From positions 558,001-622,000 of the forward strand of contig CAKSMF010000001.1 of assembly GCA_934474025.1 (NCBI GenBank): 64,000 bases of DNA, in the 5' to 3' direction. Under the pieces are notes generated by a model. It ran no database searches and was not told the DNA's origin. It was given only the letters and a program-made list of their open reading frames with translations. The translations under genes and the position numbers were made by a program. How positions within the stretch are numbered: position 1 is the stretch's first letter; each line of letters opens with the position of its first letter. This document shows, in pieces, positions 1 to 8,837 of the stretch. This DNA is from an uncultured Ruminococcus sp. (GTDB taxonomy: Bacteria > Bacillota > Clostridia > Oscillospirales > Ruminococcaceae).

Positions 1-1723
1 TAAGGGAATTCCATTCTCTGAGTTCAGCAGATGAACAGTTTTTAAGAGTTTCAGTAAGGCATCTTTTGGCATCATTCATGAGTTCTTCAGATTCTCTTAC
101 ATACACGAAACCTCTTGAAATGATGTCGGGACCAGCCGAAATTTTATTTGTATTGCGGTTAAGACCGATAACAACAATAATAATACCGTCCTGTGCAAGA
201 TGATTTCTGTCACGCAATACTATTGAACCAACATCACCTACACCCAGACCGTCAACAAGAATACGTCCGGCAGGCACTTGTGAAACAATACTCATTTTAC
301 TACCATCAGTTTCGATAACATTTCCTATGCTTGCAATAAGTATATTTTCCTGTGGTATGCCCATTTCTAATGCAAGTTCACTGTGTTTTTTCAGATGTTT
401 ATATTCTCCATGCACCGGAATAAAGAACTTAGGTTTTGTAAGTGCAATCATAAGTTTAAGTTCTTCCTGACAAGCATGACCGGAAACGTGTACTTCATAC
501 ATATCTTCGTATATAACTTCTGCCCCTGACTTCATAAGTTCGTTAACAACTTTGGTAACATATTTTTCGTTGCCTGGGATTGGTTTTGCCGAAATAATTA
601 TGAAGTCCATAGGATTGATAACAACTTTGTTGTGGTCATTCATAGCCATTCTTGTAAGTGCGGACATAGGTTCACCCTGACTGCCGGTTGTAATGAGAAC
701 AATTTCTTCACTGTTGTATCTGTCCATTGTTTCGATATCGATAAGAGTATTACTTGGCACATCGAGATACCCGAGTTCAGTAGCGATATTTATAACATTT
801 ATCATGCTTCTGCCAAAAACTGCTACTTTACGTTCATATTTTATAGCACTGTTTATAATTTGTTGAACTCTGTGTATATTTGATGAGAATGTAGCGATAA
901 TAACTCTTTTTCCCTCTGCACGCTGAAAAAGTTTGTCAAAAGATTCACCGACAGTTTTTTCAGAATGAGTATAACCAGGACGTTCAGCATTGGTTGATTC
1001 TGACATGAGAGCAAGAACACCTTTGTTTCCGAGTTCTCCAAAACGTGCAAGGTCAATGATTTTTCCATCAATGGGGGTATAATCAATTTTAAAGTCGCCG
1101 GTATGAATAATTATTCCGGCAGGTGTGTGAATAGCCATTCCGACAGCGTCCGGAATAGAATGGTTTACCTTAATAAATTCAACAGCCATACAACCCATTT
1201 TGACTGTTTTGCGTGGTTCAACGATATTAAGCTTGACTCTGCCATAAAGTCCTTGTTCTTTGAGTTTTCCTTCAATAAGTCCAATTGTAAGTCTTGTTGC
1301 ATAAACAGGTACATTGACTTTTTTCAGAAGATAGCAAAGACCGCCTATATGGTCTTCATGTCCATGAGTGATTACAACGCCTCTTATTTTGTCTCTGTTT
1401 CTTTCTACATATGCAAAGTCAGGAATAACAATATCAACGCCGGGCATATCGGAATCAGGAAATGACAGACCGCAATCAAGAATAAATATATCGTTGGAAC
1501 ATTCAAAAACGGTCATATTTTTTCCTATCTCGTTCAGACCGCCAAGGGGAATAATTTTAACAGTAGCTTTTTTGCTTTCTTTTTGCTGTGTGTAGTGATT
1601 TTTGAAACGTTTTTCAGTCGGAAGTTCATTACGTTCAGTAGTTCTTTTTTTGTAATAACGTTTCTGATACGTACCACGATTAAATGACTGTCTGGGCTTT
1701 TGTGTTTTTTCTTTTTCGTTCAC
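1..1723 (-). CDS. rnj: Ribonuclease J (C-terminus beyond window)
   Basis: Metallo-beta-lactamase/beta-CASP ribonuclease with endo- and 5'-3' exonuclease activity, a central mRNA-decay and rRNA-maturation enzyme in Firmicutes. Reading from a GTG at 1723-1721, preceded by GAAAGAGG, gives 574 codons open to the window edge. A basic, Lys/Arg-rich N-terminal extension of about 45 residues precedes the family start (VKIIPLGGLNEIGKN). The metal-binding motif HGHEDH follows near residue 120, and beta-CASP features such as SGHA and IPVHGE lie further on. The C-terminal end is cut off by the window. It has its own upstream promoter and a long 5' UTR. The family assignment is firm; whether it is the J1 or J2 paralogue cannot be told. 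Confidence 0.95.
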   Translation of the reverse strand, partial: MNEKEKTQKPRQSFNRGTYQKRYYKKRTTERNELPTEKRFKNHYTQQKESKKATVKIIPLGGLNEIGKNMTVFECSNDIFILDCGLSFPDSDMPGVDIVIPDFAYVERNRDKIRGVVITHGHEDHIGGLCYLLKKVNVPVYATRLTIGLIEGKLKEQGLYGRVKLNIVEPRKTVKMGCMAVEFIKVNHSIPDAVGMAIHTPAGIIIHTGDFKIDYTPIDGKIIDLARFGELGNKGVLALMSESTNAERPGYTHSEKTVGESFDKLFQRAEGKRVIIATFSSNIHRVQQIINSAIKYERKVAVFGRSMINVINIATELGYLDVPSNTLIDIETMDRYNSEEIVLITTGSQGEPMSALTRMAMNDHNKVVINPMDFIIISAKPIPGNEKYVTKVVNELMKSGAEVIYEDMYEVHVSGHACQEELKLMIALTKPKFFIPVHGEYKHLKKHSELALEMGIPQENILIASIGNVIETDGSKMSIVSQVPAGRILVDGLGVGDVGSIVLRDRNHLAQDGIIIVVIGLNRNTNKISAGPDIISRGFVYVRESEELMNDAKRCLTETLKNCSSAELREWNSL

Positions 1724-2067
1724 TATATGACCTCTCTTTCTGGTGAATAGGGTGGGAGTAATGTATGTTTTCCGGATTGATAATAAGACGGATACCCGAA
1801 AATATCAGGCAATTAAAAAATATTACTTTAATTTAAATAGTTCTGAATGTTTTAACAGGGTCTGACGCTTAAAGTGACAGATATTCCGGAAAAATATTTT
1901 AACGGCATGAAGTCTGCCGGTAAATTCTTTAAGTAAGAGAACTTCCGGACACCAGCCGGAAGCGTTATCAATATACTTTAATTATACAGAAATATAATTT
2001 ATATGTCAATAGCAATTGATAAACTTTTGCACATTCACCAATATTTTGTATGACCAGAATAAAAAAA
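1724..2067 (-). promoter_or_regulatory. rnj promoter and long structured 5' UTR
   Basis: This 344-bp gap holds no gene. On the minus strand a consensus sigma-A promoter is visible: TTGACA at 2009-2004 and TATAAT at 1986-1981, spacing 17. Transcription would start near 1974, giving a 5' UTR of about 250 nt before rnj. Within it a perfect 7-bp hairpin, CTTCCGG/CCGGAAG (1942-1962), is followed by a shorter CGGCA/TGCCG hairpin near 1900-1920. A structured leader could serve autoregulation of RNase J; that role is inference. Confidence 0.7.
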
Positions 2068-3174
2068 TTATAATGCGTTTTTATCGGAAGCAATACTGCG
2101 GAGTTTATCACTCCAGAGTGAACATAATTCAGATGCCGTTTCAGAAGAAAAAGCCTGTGCTGTTAAAGACAAACGGTTTCTGCCATTTCTTGATATAATG
2201 ATTTTTCCCTTGCTTTCAAGAATAATTTTATCACAGGGTACATTTTCAAAATTGTCAACAGTTATTTCACGTTTTGCGGTGGCAAGCTTAGGAATTGAAT
2301 TTATTATTTTTATAAATTCCTCTTTATTTTCGGCAAGGTGAATGCACATATAGAGTGGGTCGTATAAAAAACGCTGTTGGAGGGCTTCCTGTGGAATACG
2401 ACCTACTGATGAAAACTGTTTAATGTTTAAGGAGTTTCCTGTTTCAGCAAAATCGACAGCATAGTTAAAATTATCCGGTAAATATACAGTTCGTCCACCG
2501 GAAGAAAGTTTCATAGCATATGCAAGGGTAAGTTTTTCATAGGATACAAAACCTACTTGTGAAGAATAAGCATTAACTCGTTGTCCGTCATCTGAAACCT
2601 GAAATACAAGAGAATCATTTTCACCAGAGAAAAATTTTTGCCACAATGAACGAACAGAACGGTTTCCACAGCTTATACCGGCAGAAATAAGATTATTTTT
2701 ATTCTTTAAAGTGTCTGAAAGATTATTTATATATATGTTTCTGAAAGATGTTGATGAGGTGATTTTACCGCATTTTTCTGAAAACGGAGCAGGTAAAGCA
2801 TTCATAATACTGGTGATTGTTGCCGGAGATGCTGTAAATCCGTTTGCATTGAAAAACGATATTTTAATGCAGTTATTACCACTAATAAAAATTCCGCAGT
2901 CAGTTGATAATAACGGAAGTCCGAATTTAAATGATGGCAGGTCAGTGTTTTCGCAAACATAAACGTCTTTTCCACATTCGGAAAGTCCACAGCAGAGAGC
3001 ATAAAGAATATGTGTATTTGTGGATTCCTCTCCGCCTACACTGAAACGTTTGAAAAAGCGTGAAATTGTTCTTCCGAACTGTACCATTTCTGCTGAACTT
3101 ATTGTTACATTGGGAAGATTTTCGCAGTAACCGTCACGAAAGCTGAAAAATTTGTTTTCACCAAAATAACTCAT
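2068..3174 (-). CDS. Degenerate phosphohexomutase-like protein
   Basis: A 368-residue protein that reads like the N-terminal half of an alpha-D-phosphohexomutase (phosphoglucomutase/phosphomannomutase) whose catalytic parts have decayed. The family pattern G-L..-G-K-D-V-Y, then D-C-G-I-F-I-S, then F-F-N-A-N-G is recognisable at residues 62-115. The phosphoserine loop (normally T-A-S-H-N-P) is replaced by I-S-G-N-N at about 97-101, so mutase activity is unlikely. Length is below the usual 440-480. The ATG at 3174 was chosen over one 15 codons upstream because AAGGAGTG sits 11 nt before it. Function unknown; a regulatory or sugar-phosphate-binding role is possible. Superfamily call is inference from motif spacing. 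Confidence 0.6.
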   Translation of the reverse strand: MSYFGENKFFSFRDGYCENLPNVTISSAEMVQFGRTISRFFKRFSVGGEESTNTHILYALCCGLSECGKDVYVCENTDLPSFKFGLPLLSTDCGIFISGNNCIKISFFNANGFTASPATITSIMNALPAPFSEKCGKITSSTSFRNIYINNLSDTLKNKNNLISAGISCGNRSVRSLWQKFFSGENDSLVFQVSDDGQRVNAYSSQVGFVSYEKLTLAYAMKLSSGGRTVYLPDNFNYAVDFAETGNSLNIKQFSSVGRIPQEALQQRFLYDPLYMCIHLAENKEEFIKIINSIPKLATAKREITVDNFENVPCDKIILESKGKIIISRNGRNRLSLTAQAFSSETASELCSLWSDKLRSIASDKNAL

Positions 3175-3247
3175 AATAAATATCACTCCTTGTAAAAATT
3201 CCCTTTTTGTTGGGGTCAATATTATTTATTGACGCAAAAAGCATGAA

Positions 3248-4480
3248 TTATTCTTTTTTTACTTTATTCATAAGTAAAATAAGTCCAGTGAGGTTTGGAA
3301 AAGCCATAAGACCATTGAAAATATCAGATAGTGTCCATACTGTTTTCATAGTCATAATAGCTCCCAGAGATGCAAAAAGTGAAAATATTATACAGAAAAC
3401 TTTTTTTCCACGTTCTTTTGAAAGATATTTAAAAGCAGTTTCACCGCAATAATACCACCCTATAATAGTACAGAACGAAAACACCGCCATTGAGATTGCC
3501 GTGAATATTACTGAATACTTTCCCATGACAGTTGAAAACGCTGTTTGTACAGTATTTGCGGAAGTACATATTACAGTAAGAGCGGTAAGTGTACAACATA
3601 TTATTGTATCAAAAAAAACTTCTGCCATGCTCCACATACCTTGTAATTCTGGATTATCGCTGTCTGCTGAACTATGCAGAATAGGTGAACTTCCTAAACC
3701 GGCTTCATTTGAAAATATTCCACGTCTTATCCCCGTTGAAACAGCTTTTGAAATTGTATATCCAGATACTCCGCCGGCAAACTGTCTTATTCCGAACGCT
3801 TGACCGAAAATTTCACTAAAAGCATTCGGGATATTTTTTCTGAAAGCAAAAATCACTATTAGACAGCCCGTCATATATGTAATTGAAACTATTGGTAGCA
3901 GAAATTGTGCAGTTTTTCCTATGCGGTCAGCTCCTCCACTTGTTACAAGAAAAATAAGAATAAATATAATTACAGCAAGTATATAATTATTCGTATGTAT
4001 GCAAGGTTTAAGACTTTCTGCAAAAGTATTTACTTGTGCCATTCCTCCCATTCCGATACATGACATTATACAAAATACTGAAAATATTCCGGCAAGCAAC
4101 GGACTGCCAAGACCTTTGGCAAGATATGCTATTGAACCTCTTGTATCCTTTGTGCTATAAATCACTGATAGTTTGTTTTCAGCATAAACAAGAGCCATTC
4201 CTAAGAAAGCTGATATCCACATCCAGAAAACTGCTCCTGCTCCTCCAAATGCAACTGCCGAAGCGACTCCGGTTATATTGCCTGTACCCATAGCTGTTCC
4301 GAGTGACATACAAACAGTACGGAATTGTTTTTTGTCAGGAGGATTTTTTATAAAAAATGGCAGTATTCTGAATTGTACAAATCTTAGTTTTATAGTATAT
4401 ATAAATCCGGTCATCAAAAGCAGAAATATAAGACCTGCTCCCCATATGTAAGAGTTGAGTTTTTCTAAAAAATCCGTCAT
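3248..4480 (-). CDS. Sodium:alanine/glycine symporter (AGCS family)
   Basis: Amino-acid carrier protein of the AGCS family, coupling uptake of alanine or glycine to sodium at the cytoplasmic membrane. The 410-residue protein has roughly ten hydrophobic helices. It carries the family signature around residues 60-110 (SLGTAMGTGNITGVASA, then GAVFWMW and AENKLSV) and the motif GIRRGIFSNEAGLGSSP near 265. The start is the ATG at 4480, preceded by AGGAGG; an in-frame start ten codons upstream lacks a ribosome site. Monocistronic as far as visible, divergent from the bPH2 genes. Substrate specificity between alanine and glycine is not readable from sequence. Confidence 0.92.
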   Translation of the reverse strand: MTDFLEKLNSYIWGAGLIFLLLMTGFIYTIKLRFVQFRILPFFIKNPPDKKQFRTVCMSLGTAMGTGNITGVASAVAFGGAGAVFWMWISAFLGMALVYAENKLSVIYSTKDTRGSIAYLAKGLGSPLLAGIFSVFCIMSCIGMGGMAQVNTFAESLKPCIHTNNYILAVIIFILIFLVTSGGADRIGKTAQFLLPIVSITYMTGCLIVIFAFRKNIPNAFSEIFGQAFGIRQFAGGVSGYTISKAVSTGIRRGIFSNEAGLGSSPILHSSADSDNPELQGMWSMAEVFFDTIICCTLTALTVICTSANTVQTAFSTVMGKYSVIFTAISMAVFSFCTIIGWYYCGETAFKYLSKERGKKVFCIIFSLFASLGAIMTMKTVWTLSDIFNGLMAFPNLTGLILLMNKVKKE

Positions 4481-4529
4481 AATTGTACGCCTCCTGAAAA
4501 TATTCAACATATAAATTTATAAAAAATGG

Positions 4530-4558
4530 TATACAGTAAAGCTTATTTATGATATAAT
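4530..4558 (+). promoter_or_regulatory. Promoter of the bPH2 gene pair
   Basis: TATACA (4530-4535) and a perfect TATAAT (4553-4558) are separated by 17 bp, about 30 bp upstream of the first bPH2 gene. The -35 box matches four of six consensus bases. Confidence 0.5.
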
Positions 4559-4587
4559 AAAATTATAACTATCTGAGGAGGGGATAT

Positions 4588-5034
4588 ATGAAAAATTATT
4601 TACCGGATAAAAACTGTCTGTTTACTCTCAGAATATCTATAATTGTTGTATCACTTGTATTGATTACAGCCGTTAATTATTTTTTTACTGCCAGAGTTCT
4701 TGTTATACTTATAGATACAATAATAGGTGCAGGAGCGTTTTTTATAATGTTTGCCTATCTGCCTCTTTTTCTTAAATCCATACATTATATGATTACTGAT
4801 ACCGAAATTATCAGGTCAAGCGGTGTTATGATAAAATTACATCAGTCTGTAAAGTATTCATCAATACAATATGTAAATGTTATAACTACGCCTTTTTCTC
4901 AATATACCGGACTTAATTTCATTATGTGCTTTGTGTATGGAGGAAAGTTAAGTTTACTGTTTCTCAATCATAATGACGCTAAGGAAATTTTAGATAAGAT
5001 AGAACAGAAAGGTGGCGATAAAGTTGTATCATGA
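4588..5034 (+). CDS. bPH2 (YdbS-like) membrane protein
   Basis: A 148-residue membrane protein with two hydrophobic helices (about residues 15-35 and 38-60) followed by one bacterial pleckstrin-homology-like domain (bPH2, about 70-145), with the typical Y-M-I-T-D-T-E-I-I..G pattern. Such proteins occur in pairs with a larger YdbT-like partner, and B. subtilis YdbS/YdbT have been linked to resistance against antimicrobial compounds; the molecular role is unclear. SD GAGGAGG lies directly upstream. It overlaps the next gene, indicating translational coupling. Confidence 0.8.
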   Translation: MKNYLPDKNCLFTLRISIIVVSLVLITAVNYFFTARVLVILIDTIIGAGAFFIMFAYLPLFLKSIHYMITDTEIIRSSGVMIKLHQSVKYSSIQYVNVITTPFSQYTGLNFIMCFVYGGKLSLLFLNHNDAKEILDKIEQKGGDKVVS

Positions 5035-6481
5035 ACACCCTTTGAGAATACTTAAATATTCTGCAAAAAATATATGGCTTTTGATATTTCCGTTATTGCG
5101 TGGTATAAAGAGTATCAGACTTGATGCAGACCGTTTTTATCAGTGGGTGAGAGGTGCATGGTTTGATATAGCAGTAATCGGAATAATTATTGTTTTTGGT
5201 TATGTAAGGTGGCACTTTTCCGGAATAGAACTCACTGATGATAAGGTGATTCGCTGGGAAGGCATCATCGGAAAAGTAAAAACAACTATTCCTTATAAAA
5301 ATATAAGTTCAGTTACAATTGAAAAGCCTGTTTATCTTATGCCGTTGCAGGCGATAAAATTCAGTTGTGATACAAGTGCCGGAATATATCGTTCAGTGGA
5401 TATGAAAATTATGGTTAATAAAAAGTTTTGTGATGATTTTTTGTCAAGAGTTCCTGACGTCAACCAGAAGAATAAGTTGCAGAATATTCCTGAAACAACA
5501 CATTTATCAGTACTATTGTTTTCACTGTTCTTTTCAAGCGGATTTTCCGGAACGGTATATATAGCGACTTTTTTCATGAAAGGCGGAAATATTGCACGTG
5601 ATATAATAAATGTTTCTCTTGATAAAATAACTCAGACTTCTGAAAAAATTACGAACAATCTTATTATACATATACCATCGGCGACAATTCTTGTGGGAAT
5701 ACTGTTCATAGTAGCTTGGTTTGTATCATTTATAGTTAATTTCCAGAGATATGCCGGATTTAAAGTGGAATGTGATGAATATTGTATAAAAGTTTTATGC
5801 GGACTTATTAACCGCCGTGAATACAGAATTACTTCTGCTCATATAAACTATACTGATTTACGCCAAAATCTTATAATGAAATTTTTTGGAGCGGTGGCAG
5901 TAAATATAAGTTGTGCCGGATATGGTTCATCAAAAAATCATCTTCCAGTACTGTTGCCAGTGAAAAAAGAGGAAAATTTAGGAGAAAATCTTGAAAAAAT
6001 AGGAATTTTCGGCGGTATAAGAAATGACTTCCGTCCCAAATCAGATGGGTGGTGGCAGTATATATGGCAACCTGTTATAATATCTCTGTTGATATTTCCG
6101 GTTCATATATTTATAAAAAGATTTGTTCCTGAAATTGCAGAACTGTCATTTTTCTTTGCAATAATGCTTGAAATTCCGGTTTTATGGCTGATAACTATTA
6201 AACTTACTGCATTTTTTACAAGCGGAATATCAGTTTATGACAATAAAATTATGGTGAGATGTTCACAAATGACTTCTTTTCATACTGTTGTTGCAGAAAA
6301 ACAAAAGCTTATAAAATTTGAAATACAACAGCCTGTTCTTCAGAAAATAAGCGGTAAATGTAGCATTATATTGTGGTTCAGCGGTGAAGAAAGGGCTCAT
6401 TTTAAAGTAAAGTCCATGCGGGTAGATGATGTTAAAATTATTTCTGAAATGCTCGGCTACAAAACATCAGAGAATTTATGA
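5024..6481 (+). CDS. bPH2 (YdbT-like) membrane protein
   Basis: Larger partner of the preceding gene, 485 residues, with six or so membrane helices and probably three bPH2 repeats: one around residues 60-150 (GIELTDDKVIRWEG...), one around 240-320 (AGFKVECDEYCIKVLCGLINRRE) and a degenerate one at about 405-480. The start is taken as TTG 5024 because AAAGGTGG ends 8 nt before it. A GTG four codons upstream (5012) is in frame but has no good SD. The coding region overlaps the previous gene by 11 bp. The rnpB promoter begins 9 bp after its stop. Confidence 0.78.
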   Translation: MYHEHPLRILKYSAKNIWLLIFPLLRGIKSIRLDADRFYQWVRGAWFDIAVIGIIIVFGYVRWHFSGIELTDDKVIRWEGIIGKVKTTIPYKNISSVTIEKPVYLMPLQAIKFSCDTSAGIYRSVDMKIMVNKKFCDDFLSRVPDVNQKNKLQNIPETTHLSVLLFSLFFSSGFSGTVYIATFFMKGGNIARDIINVSLDKITQTSEKITNNLIIHIPSATILVGILFIVAWFVSFIVNFQRYAGFKVECDEYCIKVLCGLINRREYRITSAHINYTDLRQNLIMKFFGAVAVNISCAGYGSSKNHLPVLLPVKKEENLGENLEKIGIFGGIRNDFRPKSDGWWQYIWQPVIISLLIFPVHIFIKRFVPEIAELSFFFAIMLEIPVLWLITIKLTAFFTSGISVYDNKIMVRCSQMTSFHTVVAEKQKLIKFEIQQPVLQKISGKCSIILWFSGEERAHFKVKSMRVDDVKIISEMLGYKTSENL

Positions 6482-6489
6482 ATTTGTAC

Positions 6490-6518
6490 TTGACATAATT
6501 TCAGAAATATGTTATTAT
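6490..6518 (+). promoter_or_regulatory. rnpB promoter
   Basis: TTGACA at 6490-6495 and TATTAT at 6513-6518, spacing 17 (a TATAAT at 6516-6521 would give spacing 20). The predicted start, about 6525, coincides with the start of RNase P RNA. Confidence 0.75.
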
Positions 6519-6524
6519 AATATC

Positions 6525-6872
6525 TGTGAGTAGGCTATACAGCAACGGAAACGTTTTAGTTTATGAGGAAAGTCCGGGCATCACAGGGCAGGGTAGCTGT
6601 TAACGACAGCCGGAGGCGACTCCCGAAACAGTGCAACAGAAAGAAACTGCCTCTTTATGAGGTGATGGTGGAAAGGTGCGGTAAGAGCGTACCAGAGTAC
6701 AGGTGACTGTACTGCTATGCAAACTTTACCTGATGCAACATCTATTTGGAACTTTATGTCATAACGTTTGCCCGACGGATATAAAGTTATGGTGGCTTGA
6801 GCCTATCGGCGACGGTGGGTCTAGATAAATTGCTGTACTCGACAGAACCCGGCTTATCGGTCTGGTCACATT
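6525..6872 (+). ncRNA. rnpB: RNase P RNA (class A-like)
   Basis: Catalytic RNA of ribonuclease P, which removes the 5' leader of pre-tRNAs. The conserved elements appear in order: GAGGAAAGTCCGGGC (CR I, near 6563), ACAGGGCAGGGTAGCTG then TAACGACAGCC, GCAACAGAAAG, GGTGGAAAGGTGCGGTAAGAGCGTACC (CR II/III region, split here only by length), and the 3' strand ATAAATTGCTGT followed by ACAGAACCCGGCTTAT (CR V). Presence of the ACAGAACCCGGCTTAT end pairing with the GTCCGGGC segment fits a type A molecule. It sits alone between the bPH2 gene and a bidirectional terminator. Confidence 0.95.
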
Positions 6873-6876
6873 AAAA

Positions 6877-6906
6877 AAACTCCGCCTTTTATGACGGAGT
6901 CTTTTT
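6877..6906 (+). terminator. rnpB terminator, also usable in reverse
   Basis: Stem ACTCCG (6879-6884) / CGGAGT (6895-6900) followed by CTTTTTAT. The A-rich 5' flank makes it usable for the convergent minus-strand gene as well. Confidence 0.85.
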
Positions 6907-7147
6907 ATATAAGAAATATTATAGTTCCTATCAATAATGCAATTACAGGAACTATTATTTTTATCGGAAGTTTCTTTCTTTTATTGATTTCAGGCATAAT
7001 CTGTGAAATATATTTTTTTGCTTCAGCCCTTGAAATTTCAATAGGAAGTTCCCTTACCTCCGGACGAAGATAAAATACAGCCTTTTCAAAGTAAATACTG
7101 TCTGTGTTGTTGACTTCAATAATTTTTCTGCTAACACCTTTAATCAT
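6905..7147 (-). CDS. Small tail-anchored hypothetical protein
   Basis: An 80-residue protein of unknown function. Residues 1-57 are soluble and mixed in charge, ending in a basic stretch (EINKRKKLP). The last 20 residues form one strongly hydrophobic helix, so it is probably tail-anchored in the membrane. The ATG at 7147 was chosen because CAGGAGGG precedes it by 8 nt; a start nine codons upstream is less likely. It lies 54 bp downstream of the DNA glycosylase on the same strand and is probably co-transcribed. Confidence 0.6.
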   Translation of the reverse strand: MIKGVSRKIIEVNNTDSIYFEKAVFYLRPEVRELPIEISRAEAKKYISQIMPEINKRKKLPIKIIVPVIALLIGTIIFLI

Positions 7148-7201
7148 AAAATTACCCTCCTGTAATGTTTTCATGGAATATTATGGGAGGGTATTTTGAT
7201 T

Positions 7202-7993
7202 TTATTCAGTTATATTTCTGATATAGTGAAAAAGATATTGTTGTGCAATTCCTTTGCTTGTAAATTCCGGAAAACCATCAGGATAATATGTTTCAAGAAC
7301 TCTTTTAATCCATACGTCTACAGGAAAAGCTTCTGTACGATACATACCATAAAGCAATACACATTCACTGACTTTAGCTCCGACACCTTTTATCTGGCAT
7401 AAAGCTTTTCTTGCGTCATCGATTGGCATTGTTCTGATTTTTTCAAGGTCTGTTGTTCCGTCTGAAACTTTCTGTACAGCATCGCATATATATTTTGCAC
7501 GAAAACCGCTTCTTAAATATTCAAGACTTTCCGGCGTTTCAGAAATCATCATTTCAGCAGTAGGAAAACTTCCGTAATATTCGCATAAGCGTCCAATTAT
7601 TCCTTTGATACGGGGAATATTGTTGTTTTGCGATATTATGAATGATATAAGGCATTCCCATGAGTTTTGTTTGAGTAATCTTATACCACCGGCAAATTCG
7701 CACGCTTTTGAAAGAGTTTCATCTTGTGAAAACTCTTTTTTAAGTTCTGAATAATCTGTGCCAAAATCGAAATAATCATACCATATATTAAGAAAATCGT
7801 TTTCTGTAGTATCGTAAAAAGTGAAACAATCAGCATTTTGTGAGATTTTAAGGTATTTATCAAAAAAATATCCTTCATAGGTGTTTTCGGATATCTTTTT
7901 CCAGCGGAAAGCCTGTCCGCAGTCAAGGGTTTGGTCAAGGTCAAAATCTTGTTGACAAACAATTATATTATTATTTTTTACAGAATAATCCAT
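7202..7993 (-). CDS. ogg: 8-oxoguanine DNA glycosylase (OGG1-type)
   Basis: Bifunctional base-excision repair glycosylase/lyase removing oxidised guanine. The 263-residue protein has an N-terminal OGG domain with LDCGQAFRW (about 24-32), then SFIISQNNNIPRI (about 118-130), then the helix-hairpin-helix IKGVGAKVSECVLLYG (about 202-217) containing the Schiff-base lysine. AFPVDVWIKR follows and holds the catalytic aspartate. Length and motif order match bacterial OGG1 homologues found in Clostridia. It shares a strand and probably a transcript with the small protein downstream. Confidence 0.92.
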   Translation of the reverse strand: MDYSVKNNNIIVCQQDFDLDQTLDCGQAFRWKKISENTYEGYFFDKYLKISQNADCFTFYDTTENDFLNIWYDYFDFGTDYSELKKEFSQDETLSKACEFAGGIRLLKQNSWECLISFIISQNNNIPRIKGIIGRLCEYYGSFPTAEMMISETPESLEYLRSGFRAKYICDAVQKVSDGTTDLEKIRTMPIDDARKALCQIKGVGAKVSECVLLYGMYRTEAFPVDVWIKRVLETYYPDGFPEFTSKGIAQQYLFHYIRNITE

Positions 7994-8106
7994 AATATTG
8001 CTCCTTACATGAAATTTAGGTGAAAATATACAGAAAAGACTTGATTTTTATGTAACATTATACTAAAATATTATTAATATATTTTTTGTGGAAAGGATTG
8101 GTTATC

Positions 8107-8802
8107 ATGAGTGAAATAGAAATATTTGATGAAGTTTTAGACAATTTGCCTGTACTCGCTAAAGAAAATCCCGATTCAGTAAAGGAAAAAATTTCAGGAC
8201 TTTTTTTTGACTTCCTTGAACTCTCTCATCTGTATGATTCAGCGATAGAGGTTGTAAAAACATACCTTAACGTTCTTGACAGTGAATTCAGTATTAGATT
8301 TCAGCGAAATCCGATTCATAATATTGAGAGCCGTTTGAAATCCCCACAGTCAATAATTGGAAAACTTCAGAAAAAAGAACTTCCTCTTACTCCAGATTCT
8401 GCACGTAAAAATCTGCTTGATATTGCTGGTATTCGTGTTACCTGCTGTTATATAAGTGATATTTATGCCATAGTTGAAATGCTTTGTCGCAGAGATGATT
8501 TTACAGTTATCAAACAGAAAGATTACATAAAAAATCCAAAACCCAGCGGTTACAGAAGTTATCATCTTATTGTTAATGTTCCGGTTTATCTCTCCACCAA
8601 AAAGCAATATGCACCTGTTGAAATACAAATCAGAACAATTGCTATGGATTTTTGGGCAAGTCTTGAACATCAGCTTAAATATAAGCCATCAGCTTCAATA
8701 ACACCGGAAATTTCAGAAGAACTTAAACAATGTGCCGAAAGAATCGCCGAAACTGATTTGCAAATGCAGAGAATTTTCATGGAAATAAATGATTTGGGAT
8801 AA
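8107..8802 (+). CDS. Small alarmone synthetase (RelA/SpoT domain)
   Basis: GTP pyrophosphokinase-family protein of 231 residues, the single-domain (RelQ/YjbM-like) type that makes (p)ppGpp from ATP and GTP/GDP without a hydrolase domain. Recognisable synthetase signatures are the R-L-K-S-P-Q-S-I-I-G-K-L segment near 78, DIAGIRVTCCY near 106, PKPSGYRSYHLIV near 147, and VEIQIRT...DFWASLEHQLKYK near 175-197. The ATG at 8107 is preceded by GGAAAGGATT. A terminator follows at once. Fine subfamily (RelP or RelQ) not assigned. Confidence 0.9.
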   Translation: MSEIEIFDEVLDNLPVLAKENPDSVKEKISGLFFDFLELSHLYDSAIEVVKTYLNVLDSEFSIRFQRNPIHNIESRLKSPQSIIGKLQKKELPLTPDSARKNLLDIAGIRVTCCYISDIYAIVEMLCRRDDFTVIKQKDYIKNPKPSGYRSYHLIVNVPVYLSTKKQYAPVEIQIRTIAMDFWASLEHQLKYKPSASITPEISEELKQCAERIAETDLQMQRIFMEINDLG

Positions 8803-8805
8803 ATT

Positions 8806-8837
8806 AAAAATGACCTTTTATAAGGGTCATTTTTTTA
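8806..8837 (+). terminator. Convergent terminator between alarmone synthetase and znuB
   Basis: Stem ATGACC (8810-8815) / GGTCAT (8825-8830), A-tract before and T-tract after, so it can stop transcription from both sides. It overlaps the last codons of the znuB-like gene. Confidence 0.8.
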
